Assembly (NCBI GenBank): GCA_029553955.1
Contig: JAKPJZ010000049.1
Location: forward strand, 1-61,870
Length of the DNA: 61,870 bases
DNA from: Chloroflexota bacterium
GTDB lineage: Bacteria; Chloroflexota; Anaerolineae; SpSt-313
Reading direction: 5' to 3'
Below are positions 31,804 through 39,402 of the stretch, piece after piece (position 1 is the stretch's first letter; every line of letters begins with the position of its first letter). The translations under genes and the position numbers were made by a program. The notes beneath the pieces are model-generated. The model searched no databases. It was not told the origin of the DNA and worked only from the letters and a program-made list of their open reading frames with translations.

Positions 31804-34249
31804 CTGCTCCTCCTCTGACCCGGGCCGCAAACCCGCGCACCGCCAGCAGCGCACGGCCCGCCGCATCTCGTATCCGCGTGGCGAGCCTCGCCAACGTACG
31901 CACCATCACCGTGGCCGGCCGCGGCACCGCGTGCAGGCGCACCGCAGCGTACTTGAGATGCGGCTGCTTGCTGACAGGGTCCCACTCGCTCAGCGTCAGC
32001 TCGTTGGCTGCACGGCGGCCCGGCCGATCCCAGGAGCCATAGTGAAAGGGCATGAACACCGTCCCGGGCTGGATGCCGCCGAGCGTGGCCCGCACCTGCG
32101 CCCGGCCACGGCGCGAGTGCAGATCCACCAACTGGCCGTCGGCAATGTGGTAGCGCGCCGCATCCTCCTCTGCCATCTGCACTGTGGGCTCGGGCGCGGC
32201 CGCGTTCAGCTCCTTCGAGCGCGCCGTCTTGGTGCGCGTCAGCCACTGGTACACCACACGGCCCGTCGTCAGCCACAGCGGATAGTCCGCATCGGGCACC
32301 TCCAGCGGTGGCTGATAGTCGGCCGGCTTGAGCAGCGCCCGGCCGCCGGGGTCGTGGGCACAGTAGTCGGCGGGCGACACCCCAGCGCCGGTGACGAGGT
32401 CATGGCCAAAGCTCTCGCAGCGTCCCGCGGCCGTATCGAACACGCCATCGGCATACAGCCGGGGCGCACCTTGGGGGTGGCGGGCGTTGCACGGCCACTG
32501 TATGCCCGTCGCCCCGCTCAGCCGGGCATAGCTCAGGCCCGAATAGTCGCAGGGCCGGCCGCGCGAGCAGGCCCGCCACGCCTCAAAGGCCCCTGCGGCG
32601 TCACGCCACTTGACGAGTGGCGCGCCGTCGCGGTCGCGCAAGTCCATGCGCCGGGCATAGTCGAGCAGGATCGCCAGGTCAGGCCGCGCCTCACCCGGCG
32701 GGCTCACCGCAGTGTGCGAGATGTGCACCGTGCGATCGCTGCTGGTAAAGGTGCCGGTCTTTTCGGCCCACAGCGCGGCGGGCAGCACCAGGTCCGCATG
32801 CTCGGCCGTCTCGTTCAGAAAGCCGTCTTCGACGACCAGGAAGAGGCCCTCCTGACCCAGCAGTCGCCGTATGCGCAGCAGGTCGGGCAGCGAGACGGCA
32901 GGGTTGGTGCCGATGACCCACAGCATGCGTATCGAGCCCTCTTCGATGTAGCGCAGCATCTGCATGATCGGCGTCGACGGGCCCCACGCCGGGATGGCGG
33001 CCGCCTCCACGTTCCAGAGCTGCGCCAGCTCGGCGACGTGCGCGGGGTTGGCCCAGTTGCGAAAGCCCGGCAATGCCCCGGCACAGCCGGTCTCGTGCGC
33101 ATTGGCGCCGGCGGGCTGCCCGCCCATCTGCAGCACGCCGCACCCCGGCCGGCCGAAAAGCCCGCGCACCAGGTGCAGGTTGTTGACCTGCACCGCCGCC
33201 GCCGTAGCCTGGCCCGACTGGTACACCCCCAGCGAAACCGTCGAGAGCAGCGTCGGCGTCGCCCCCAGGATCTCGGCCGCCGCCCGTAGCCCGCTGGCAG
33301 GCACGCCCGATACCTCCTCCACGCGCTCCGGCGGCCAGCGGTCCACCATGTCCTCCAGGGCGGCAAAGCCCATGGTGTGAGCCTCGACAAAGGCGCGGTC
33401 GATGCGGCCGGCCTCGATGATCAGGCGCAGCAGCCCGTTGAGCACCGGCACGTTGCTGCCCGGCCACGGCGCCAAGTGCACGTCGGCCGCCGCCGCTGTG
33501 GGAGTGCGCCGGGGGTCGATCACCACCAGCTTGGGCGGGCGCGGGCCCCGGCGGCGGTCGAGGATGCGCATCCACAGCACCGTGTGCTGTTCGGCCACAT
33601 TGTGCCCCACGTGCAGGATGGCGTCGGCGGTATCGACATCGTCGAACGAGCCCGGCTGCGCCTCACTGCCCAAGCTCTCTGTCAGTGCAGCCGAGGCAGC
33701 GGCTGTGGAGAGGCGCACATTCGAGTCGAGATGTGGCGTGCCCAGGCCAGCCAGGGCGATCACCGCCAGGGTATAGTACTCCTCGAGGAAGAGCTGCCCA
33801 CCCACGTAAAAGGCCATCGCCAGGGGCGAGTGTACGTCGCGGACCCCCCTCGAGCGCTCCACCAGGAGCGACATGGCCTCCTCCCAGCTCGCCGGCCGCA
33901 GCGTGCCCGCCGTGCGCGCCAGGGGCCGGGTCAGACGGTCGGGGCTGTTGTTGGCCGCCCAGCCGTGCAGGCCCTTGGGACCCAGGCGCCCCAAGTTGGC
34001 GCGGTCGGTCGCGCGCCCGCGCACGCCCACAATGCGCCCATCACGCACGCCAATATCCATGCCGCACCCGTTCGAGCAGAACGGGCAGGTCGACGGCACC
34101 CAGTAGCCGGCGTCCTCGAGCGAGCGCTCGTCGATGCGCACCGGCCACCGCCTCTCGCCCGCATACGGCGTGCGGCTACCCCAGACATGGGCGATGCTGT
34201 CGCGGCTCTCATAGAATTCGGTGACTTGTCTGCCGAACATTGTGTACAT
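31748..34249 (-). CDS. molybdopterin-dependent oxidoreductase (NasA/Fdh-like), modified Fe-S site
   Basis: About 833 aa, full length for a bis-MGD catalytic subunit. The N-terminal Fe-S motif has C55-x2-C58-x3-C62 in STCPFCSNGCGMDI, but the expected fourth Cys is Gly90 in NLGRLGPKGLHGW. Molybdopterin-binding segments follow: MAFYVGGQLFLEEYY, NVRLSTAAASAAL, DAILHVGHNVAEQH, LVVIDPRRTPTA, NPAVSLPD, EHADLVLPAALWAEKTGT and the C-terminal cap VYQWLTRTKT, IADGQLVDLHSRRGRAQ. There is no Tat signal, so it is probably cytoplasmic. ATG 34249 and 34240 are equally possible. The last 50 residues are basic and atypical. The substrate cannot be told from sequence. Confidence 0.85.
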   Translation of the reverse strand: MYTMFGRQVTEFYESRDSIAHVWGSRTPYAGERRWPVRIDERSLEDAGYWVPSTCPFCSNGCGMDIGVRDGRIVGVRGRATDRANLGRLGPKGLHGWAANNSPDRLTRPLARTAGTLRPASWEEAMSLLVERSRGVRDVHSPLAMAFYVGGQLFLEEYYTLAVIALAGLGTPHLDSNVRLSTAAASAALTESLGSEAQPGSFDDVDTADAILHVGHNVAEQHTVLWMRILDRRRGPRPPKLVVIDPRRTPTAAAADVHLAPWPGSNVPVLNGLLRLIIEAGRIDRAFVEAHTMGFAALEDMVDRWPPERVEEVSGVPASGLRAAAEILGATPTLLSTVSLGVYQSGQATAAAVQVNNLHLVRGLFGRPGCGVLQMGGQPAGANAHETGCAGALPGFRNWANPAHVAELAQLWNVEAAAIPAWGPSTPIMQMLRYIEEGSIRMLWVIGTNPAVSLPDLLRIRRLLGQEGLFLVVEDGFLNETAEHADLVLPAALWAEKTGTFTSSDRTVHISHTAVSPPGEARPDLAILLDYARRMDLRDRDGAPLVKWRDAAGAFEAWRACSRGRPCDYSGLSYARLSGATGIQWPCNARHPQGAPRLYADGVFDTAAGRCESFGHDLVTGAGVSPADYCAHDPGGRALLKPADYQPPLEVPDADYPLWLTTGRVVYQWLTRTKTARSKELNAAAPEPTVQMAEEDAARYHIADGQLVDLHSRRGRAQVRATLGGIQPGTVFMPFHYGSWDRPGRRAANELTLSEWDPVSKQPHLKYAAVRLHAVPRPATVMVRTLARLATRIRDAAGRALLAVRGFAARVRGGAGARAGLPGAARGTGEATR

Positions 34250-34290
34250 GCAAGCAAACTGCGTGCCAGAGTAGTTGTGAAGGCCTGCCC

Positions 34291-34390
34291 CGTCATTGCG
34301 AGCGCAGCGAAGCAATCCCTTGGTTTCGAGCGGAGCGATGCAACTCCACGTCAGGCATTGGGGATTGCTTCGCTGCGGCTCGCAATGACT
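34291..34390. repeat. dispersed inverted repeat, family B (copy 3)
   Basis: Located between the divergent oxidoreductase and DUF421 genes. One arm reads GCGAGCGCAGCG, the other carries GCTGCGGCTCGC, so the two arms represent both subtypes of the family. Confidence 0.88.
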
Positions 34391-34405
34391 GGGCGGGTGC
34401 CGCAC

Positions 34406-34421
34406 TGGCATACCTCTTGCT
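34406..34421 (+). promoter_or_regulatory. sigma54-like -24/-12 element before the DUF421 gene
   Basis: TGGCATACCTCTTGCT fits the GG-N10-GC spacing of sigma54 promoters (consensus TGGCACG-N4-TTGCW), about 38 bp before the GTG at 34459. A near-identical element lies at 34997-35012. Confidence 0.4.
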
Positions 34422-34458
34422 GGCCAAAAGGTGGAAGACAAGTTGAGGAGAGTGACCA

Positions 34459-34983
34459 GTGCCCACCGGCCTGGCGAACCTGGGCGTGCCGCTCTGGCAG
34501 TTGATCGTGCGCCCCATCGTGGTCTACCTGGCGCTGCTCTTGGGGCTGCGTGCCTTGGGCAAGCGCCAGATCGGCCAGTTCACCCTCTTTGACCTGATCC
34601 TGATCCTGCTGGTCGCCAACGCCATGCAGCCCGCCATGACCGGCCCCGACACCTCCCTGGTCGGCGGCCTGATCATTGTCGGCGTCCTTCTGGGCTTCAA
34701 CTGGCTCATCGACTGGCTGGAGACCCACGTCGGCCTCTTTCAGTACGTGTTCCTGGGGCAACCTACGGTCATCGCGCAGGATGGCCAGTGGCTGCCCGAC
34801 GCCATGCGCCGCGAAGGGGTGGACCGCGCGGAGGCCGAGGCCGCGCTGCGCGAACATGGCATCGAGACGGTCGAAGAAGCGCGGCTGGTGGTGCTCGAGG
34901 TCGACGGCACCATCAGCGTCGTGCCGCGCGAGGCCGAAGTCCTGCGGACGCGGCGGCGCGTCCGCTTCACGAGGCGGCCGTAG
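34459..34983 (+). CDS. DUF421 (YetF/YrbG-like) membrane protein
   Basis: 174 aa. Three N-terminal TM segments (PIVVYLALLLGLRALG, LFDLILILLVANAMQ, GGLIIVGVLLGFNWLIDWLE) precede a small cytoplasmic domain with GQPTVIAQDGQWLPDAMRRE and EEARLVVLEVDGTISVVPRE, the pattern of DUF421. Homologues such as YetF are linked to spore and envelope physiology; no reaction is known. GTG 34459 has GAGGAG 9 nt upstream. Confidence 0.87.
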   Translation: MPTGLANLGVPLWQLIVRPIVVYLALLLGLRALGKRQIGQFTLFDLILILLVANAMQPAMTGPDTSLVGGLIIVGVLLGFNWLIDWLETHVGLFQYVFLGQPTVIAQDGQWLPDAMRREGVDRAEAEAALREHGIETVEEARLVVLEVDGTISVVPREAEVLRTRRRVRFTRRP

Positions 34984-34996
34984 CCACACGGCTCCC

Positions 34997-35012
34997 TGGC
35001 ATACACCTTGCT
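34997..35012 (+). promoter_or_regulatory. second sigma54-like -24/-12 element
   Basis: TGGCATACACCTTGCT again has GG-N10-GC spacing. It lies 265 bp before the HpnK-like gene, with repeat family B copy 4 in between. Confidence 0.35.
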
Positions 35013-35043
35013 ATCCTAAACCGGAACCCGCAGGGCAAGCGCT

Positions 35044-35209
35044 CACATTGTCATTGCTTCGCTGCGCTGCTCTTGACGTAGGCCGCCGGACTGTAGGCGC
35101 GGCATGTTGCCGCGGGACTCCGGCGCGGCACGATGCCGCGGCTACGATGCGACGTCATCCGGCTGGCGCAGGGTTGCGGCAACCCTGGGGTACTCGCAAT
35201 GACAATGTG
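35044..35209. repeat. family B repeat (copy 4) interrupted by another palindrome
   Basis: The ends CACATTGTCATTG (35044-35056) and CAATGACAATGTG (35197-35209) are the family B termini, but the interior is replaced by other inverted repeats (GCGGCATGTTGCCGCGG and GCGGCACGATGCCGCGG near 35100-35145; GGGTTGCGGCAACCC at 35171-35185). This fills most of the gap between the DUF421 and HpnK-like genes. Confidence 0.75.
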
Positions 35210-35276
35210 CAGAAGGAAAAAAGGGGGCAATTCGGCAGGTGGACTGCCATGCATGCCGCACAACCCGAGGGAGGCC

Positions 35277-36164
35277 ATGAGTGCCCTGCGCCTGATTTTC
35301 AACGGCGACGACTATGGCCGGGCGGCCAGCAGCAACCTGGCCGTCGGGCATGCGCACGAGCAGGGCGTCCTCACTAGCGCCAGCCTGATGGTGACCGGCG
35401 AAGCCGTGGCACGTGCGGTGGACTATGCCCGCGCGCACCCGGCGCTGGCTGTGGGGCTACACCTGGCGATGACCGCCACCTGCGGCGCGCTGCCCGCCTC
35501 GCAGGCACCGCACTTGCTGGATGCCCTGGGCCGGTTGCCCCGCGACCCCGCGCGCGCCGGCATCGCCTGCTTCTTTGCCCCGGCCGTGCGCCGCGAGTTG
35601 CGCCGTGAGCTCGTGGCCCAGTTCGAGCGCTTTCGCGACACGGGGCTCGTGCTCTCCCACGTCGACAGCCACCACCTGATGCACCTGCACCCGACGGTAT
35701 TCCCCATCGTCGTCGCGCTGGCCGAGCAGTACGGCGCGCACGGCCTCCGCCTGCCGCGCGACGACCTGAGGCGGACCCTGCAGCTCGACCGGTCGCAGGC
35801 GGCCGGCAAGGCATCGTGGGCCGCCATCTATGCGCTCCTGTGTCGCCTGGCGCACGGGCGGCTCGCCTCGAGCCCTGTGACCGTGGCCGATCGTGTCTAC
35901 GGACTGCTGCAGTCGGGCAGCATGCACGAGGCTTTTGTCGCCGGGCTCGTGCGGCGCATCCCGCGGACCGTGAGTTCGGCCGAGGTGTACCTGCACCCGA
36001 GCACGCAAACCTATGATGGGCCGTACGGGCCAAACCCGGGGGACCTGGCCACACTGCTCAGCCCCCGCGTCCGTCAGGCCATCGACGAGAGGGGGGCGCA
36101 GTTGGCAACGTATCCGGCCCTGAGATCCAGCAGCCAGAGGAGGGTGGTGTGCCCTGGTCACTGA
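35277..36164 (+). CDS. HpnK-like (YdjC family) deacetylase
   Basis: 295 aa. YdjC-family carbohydrate deacetylases keep a metal-binding D/H/H set: here FNGDDYGRA (7-15), VGLHLAMT and HVDSHHLMHLHPTVFP. HpnK removes the acetyl group from GlcNAc-linked bacteriohopanetetrol. The downstream neighbour, overlapping by 16 bp, is HpnI-like, the enzyme that adds that GlcNAc, which supports the call. ATG 35277 has GAGGGAGG upstream. No other hopanoid gene lies in the window, so the lipid acceptor is not proven. Confidence 0.85.
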   Translation: MSALRLIFNGDDYGRAASSNLAVGHAHEQGVLTSASLMVTGEAVARAVDYARAHPALAVGLHLAMTATCGALPASQAPHLLDALGRLPRDPARAGIACFFAPAVRRELRRELVAQFERFRDTGLVLSHVDSHHLMHLHPTVFPIVVALAEQYGAHGLRLPRDDLRRTLQLDRSQAAGKASWAAIYALLCRLAHGRLASSPVTVADRVYGLLQSGSMHEAFVAGLVRRIPRTVSSAEVYLHPSTQTYDGPYGPNPGDLATLLSPRVRQAIDERGAQLATYPALRSSSQRRVVCPGH

Positions 36165-37312
36165 TCTTCTTGAGCCTGACGGCGGCGAGCTGGGTCTATT
36201 GGCTCGTGGCCGGCTGGTGCATCGAGCAGTTCTTTGCCGAGCCACAGCCACCGGCCGATCCCAAGCTACCCCCGGTTTCGGTCCTCAAGCCGATTCGCGG
36301 CCTCGACGCCGAAGCCTACAAGAACTTGAGCAGCTTTATGCTCCAGGACTATCCCGAGTACGAAGTGCTCTTCGGGGTTACCGACCCGCACGACCCCGCC
36401 CTGGAGCTGATTGCACGCCTGCAGCGCGAGTTCCCCAGGCGCAAAATCCGCGCTTTTGTGGCCTCGCCGCGCGGCGCCAATGACAAAGTCAGCGTGCTGT
36501 GCCACCTGGCGCAGATGGCCTATTACGACACGCTCGTCATCTGCGACAGCGACATGCGCGTCACGCCCGACTATTTACGCCGCATCTGCGCTCCGTTGCA
36601 AGACCCAGCGGTCGGCCTGGTGACCAGCCTCTATCGCGGCACTCAGGCCGAGACGCTGACGGCCAAGCTGGAGGCCCAATACATCAGCACCACCTTCCTG
36701 CCGGGGGTGCTCGTGGGGCGCAACTATCTGCACATGGGCTTTGCCCTCGGCGCCTCCAACGCCTTGCGCCGCGAACAACTGCGCCAGATCGGCGGCTTTG
36801 AGGCCTTGGTCAACTACCTGGCCGATGACTATCAGCTCGGCGCCAAGATTGCGGCCACCGGCCACCGTGTGCACCTGTCGGACTATATGGCCCAGAGCGT
36901 GCTCGGGGCCACCACCTTCAGGGAGCAGTGGAACCGCGAGCTGCGCTGGGCCAAGTGCCTGCGCGTCAGCCGCCCACTAGAATACCCCGTGCTGCTGTTC
37001 ACACTGCCCACCCCAATGTCGTTGGTGACGGCGGCGGCCATGGGCTTCTCGCCGGCGGGCCTGGGCGTCATTGGCGCCTCGCTGGCCCTGCGTTGGCTGG
37101 TGAGCTGGCAACTGGCCCGCCATACGCGCGACCAAGTCTACCTGCGTTCGTGGTACCTCCTGCCCCTGCGCGACCTGCTCACCTACGTCATTTGGTGCGG
37201 CGCCTCGGTCGGCCGCGAGGTCACCTGGCGCGGCCGCCGCTTCGCCCTACGCAAAGGCGGCTTCTTGCAGCAGCTCTTCCCCCCACAGGAGGCGCACGAG
37301 GTAGCCCGCTAG
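36149..37312 (+). CDS. HpnI-like GT2/GT21 glycosyltransferase
   Basis: 387 aa. An N-terminal TM helix (5-24) is followed by a ceramide-glucosyltransferase-like catalytic domain: PPVSVLKPIRGLD, DSDMRV (metal site), ADDYQLGAKI (base) and RELRWAKCLR (the (Q/R)xxRW acceptor motif). C-terminal TM segments follow. HpnI transfers GlcNAc to bacteriohopanetetrol; GT21 relatives glycosylate ceramide. The start is GTG 36149, preceded by GAGGAGG and lying inside the end of the deacetylase gene, so translation is coupled. Confidence 0.87.
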   Translation: MPWSLIFLSLTAASWVYWLVAGWCIEQFFAEPQPPADPKLPPVSVLKPIRGLDAEAYKNLSSFMLQDYPEYEVLFGVTDPHDPALELIARLQREFPRRKIRAFVASPRGANDKVSVLCHLAQMAYYDTLVICDSDMRVTPDYLRRICAPLQDPAVGLVTSLYRGTQAETLTAKLEAQYISTTFLPGVLVGRNYLHMGFALGASNALRREQLRQIGGFEALVNYLADDYQLGAKIAATGHRVHLSDYMAQSVLGATTFREQWNRELRWAKCLRVSRPLEYPVLLFTLPTPMSLVTAAAMGFSPAGLGVIGASLALRWLVSWQLARHTRDQVYLRSWYLLPLRDLLTYVIWCGASVGREVTWRGRRFALRKGGFLQQLFPPQEAHEVAR

Positions 37313-37318
37313 AGGGCA

Positions 37319-37410
37319 CGCGTCATTGCGAGCGCAGCGAAGCAATCTCCAGCGCGAAAGGCTTGCCCTGACTTGGCTGGAGATTGCTTCGCTGCGCTCG
37401 CAATGACACG
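37319..37410. repeat. dispersed inverted repeat, family B (copy 5)
   Basis: CGTCATTGCGAGCGCAGCGA with its complement around a 35-bp centre. It lies just after the HpnI-like gene and before the helicase operon promoter, where it could serve as a terminator hairpin. Confidence 0.9.
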
Positions 37411-37450
37411 TGAGGCGTCCAACAGTTACGTCAAACGAGCCTCGAAAAAC

Positions 37451-37479
37451 TTGCCAGCAACCTCGCACCTGACTATAAT
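37451..37479 (+). promoter_or_regulatory. strong sigma70-type promoter of the helicase operon
   Basis: TTGCCA (37451-37456), a 17-bp spacer and TATAAT (37474-37479, perfect consensus). Transcription would start near 37486, about 80 nt before the ATG at 37567. Confidence 0.85.
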
Positions 37480-37566
37480 TACCCAGATAACTACAAAGTG
37501 CGGATTCTCCGACACGCACTGCGACATTGCGTGTCGGCGCCATCTGCAGCCAGGTCGAGGTATCTC

Positions 37567-39402
37567 ATGACCTATGACCCGAGCAACCCAATCATCGTCC
37601 AGGGCGACAAGAGCGTGCTCCTCGAGGTCGACAACCCGCTCTACCAGGAGGCGCGCGACGTCCTGGCGCGCTTTGCCGAGCTCGACAAGAGCCCAGAGTA
37701 CATCCATACCTACCGCATCACGCCGCTCTCGCTCTGGAATGCCGCCTCAGCAGGCCTGAGCGCCGAGGCCATCATCGCGGGCCTCGAGCGCTACAGCAAA
37801 TACCCCCTGCCCGACAACGTGCGGGTCGACATCACCGACTATGTCTCGCGCTACGGCCGGCTCAAGCTGGCGCGCCGCGACGGCGCGCTCTACCTCGTCT
37901 CCGACGACGCCGCCCTGGTGGCCGAGGTGGTGCGCCACAGGCAGCTCAGCCCCTTCGTCGTCGGCCAGATCGACGCGCACACGCTGCAGGTTGACCCGGC
38001 GCGGCGCGGCCTCATCAAGCAGGCGCTGGTCGTTGTCGGCTACCCGGCCGAGGACCTTGCCGGTTATGTCGAGGGCGAGCGACTCCCCTTCCACTGCCGG
38101 ACGCTGACCGTCGATGGCCGGCCCTTTGCCCTGCGTGACTATCAGCGCGAGGCCGCCGAAATCTATTACGCCGGCGGCGCAGCCCACGGCGGGTCGGGCG
38201 TCATCGTGCTGCCCTGTGGCGCCGGCAAGACCATCGTCGGCATGGCCGCCATGGAGCAGTTGCAGACGAGCACGCTGATCCTCACGCCCAACACCATCGC
38301 CGTGCGCCAGTGGATCGACGAATTGCTCGACAAGACCACCCTGGCTGCCGACCAGGTGGGCGAGTATACCGGGCTGCGCAAAGAGATCCGGCCGGTGACT
38401 ATCGCCACCTACCAGACCATGACCTACCGCAAGCGCGGCACGCGAGGCCAAGACTTGCCCCTCGTCCAAGAGTTCCCTCACCTCGCCCTCTTTAGCGAGC
38501 GCGACTGGGGCCTCATCATCTACGACGAGGTGCACCTGCTGCCGGCGCCGGTCTTCCGCATGACCGCCGAGATCCAGGCGCGCCGCCGCCTGGGGCTCAC
38601 CGCCACGCTGGTGCGCGAGGACCACCGCGAGAGCGACGTCTTTTCGCTCATCGGCCCCAAGAAGTACGACGTGCCCTGGAAGGACCTGGAGAAGCAGGGC
38701 TGGATCGCCGAGGCCGACGTGGTCGAAGTGCGCATCCCGCTCGACCCCGAGCGGCGCATGGCGTATGCCGTGGCGCTGCCGCAAGACAAGTACCGCGTCG
38801 CCGCCGAGAGCCCGGCCAAGTACGACGTGCTCGACCAACTCCTTGCCAAGCACGAAGATGACCAGATCCTCATCATCGGCATGTACCTGGAGCAGTTGCA
38901 GCGCGTGCAGGAGCGCTACGGCTACCCCATCATCACCGGCAAGACGGCCGTGCACGAGCGGCGCAAGCTCTACGCACAGTTCCGGACGGGCGAGATCAGA
39001 CGGCTGATCGTCTCCAAAGTGGGCAACTTTGCCATCGACCTGCCCGACGCCAATGTCATGATCCAGATCAGCGGCACCTTTGGCAGCCGCCAGGAGGAGG
39101 CGCAGCGGCTCGGCCGCATCCTGCGCCCCAAGCGCAACGGCCTGCTGGCCCACTTTTACACCCTGGTCAGCCGCGATACCAACGATCAGGACTATGGCGC
39201 CAACCGTCAGCTCTTCCTGACCGAGCAGGGCTACCACTATACCATCCTCTACGATCACGAGGTCGCCGCCTACCAGCCGGCGGTCGTCGCGGCGCAGTGC
39301 CGCGAGGCGCTGCCACGGGCGCTGCTGGGGAACCTTGCGGGGGTTCCGAACCCCCGCAAGGTTCCCCAGCAACTCGGCCCCGGGCGAGGAACTGAGCCAT
39401 GA
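37567..39402 (+). CDS. XPB/Rad25-type superfamily 2 DNA helicase
   Basis: 611 aa. Residues 7-130 (NPIIVQGDKSVLLEVDNPLY, YRITPLSLWNAASAGL) form the XPB/Ssl2 N-terminal accessory domain (Helicase_C_3 type). The motor has PCGAGKTIVGM with Lys221, DEVH at 320-323, GLTATLVRED (the RED motif of XPB), ILIIGMYLEQL and QRLGRILRPK. XPB opens DNA in repair and transcription in eukaryotes and works with the nuclease Bax1 in archaea; no nuclease is fused or adjacent here. The last 26 residues come largely from a palindromic repeat (39325-39369). Its TGA overlaps the next gene's ATG. Confidence 0.92.
   Translation: MTYDPSNPIIVQGDKSVLLEVDNPLYQEARDVLARFAELDKSPEYIHTYRITPLSLWNAASAGLSAEAIIAGLERYSKYPLPDNVRVDITDYVSRYGRLKLARRDGALYLVSDDAALVAEVVRHRQLSPFVVGQIDAHTLQVDPARRGLIKQALVVVGYPAEDLAGYVEGERLPFHCRTLTVDGRPFALRDYQREAAEIYYAGGAAHGGSGVIVLPCGAGKTIVGMAAMEQLQTSTLILTPNTIAVRQWIDELLDKTTLAADQVGEYTGLRKEIRPVTIATYQTMTYRKRGTRGQDLPLVQEFPHLALFSERDWGLIIYDEVHLLPAPVFRMTAEIQARRRLGLTATLVREDHRESDVFSLIGPKKYDVPWKDLEKQGWIAEADVVEVRIPLDPERRMAYAVALPQDKYRVAAESPAKYDVLDQLLAKHEDDQILIIGMYLEQLQRVQERYGYPIITGKTAVHERRKLYAQFRTGEIRRLIVSKVGNFAIDLPDANVMIQISGTFGSRQEEAQRLGRILRPKRNGLLAHFYTLVSRDTNDQDYGANRQLFLTEQGYHYTILYDHEVAAYQPAVVAAQCREALPRALLGNLAGVPNPRKVPQQLGPGRGTEP
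39325..39369. repeat. 45-bp palindrome (family E, copy 1) in the helicase 3' end
   Basis: The arms run from CTGGGGAACCTTGCGGGGGT to its complement around a single central C at 39347. It is read in frame as LLGNLAGVPNPRKVPQQ, just before the stop. A relative lies inside the third gene of the operon. Confidence 0.92.

Noticed and set aside
27156..37410. Family B repeats as a CRISPR array
   Set aside because: Copies are kilobases apart, each is an inverted repeat with a variable centre, and there are no spacers or cas genes.
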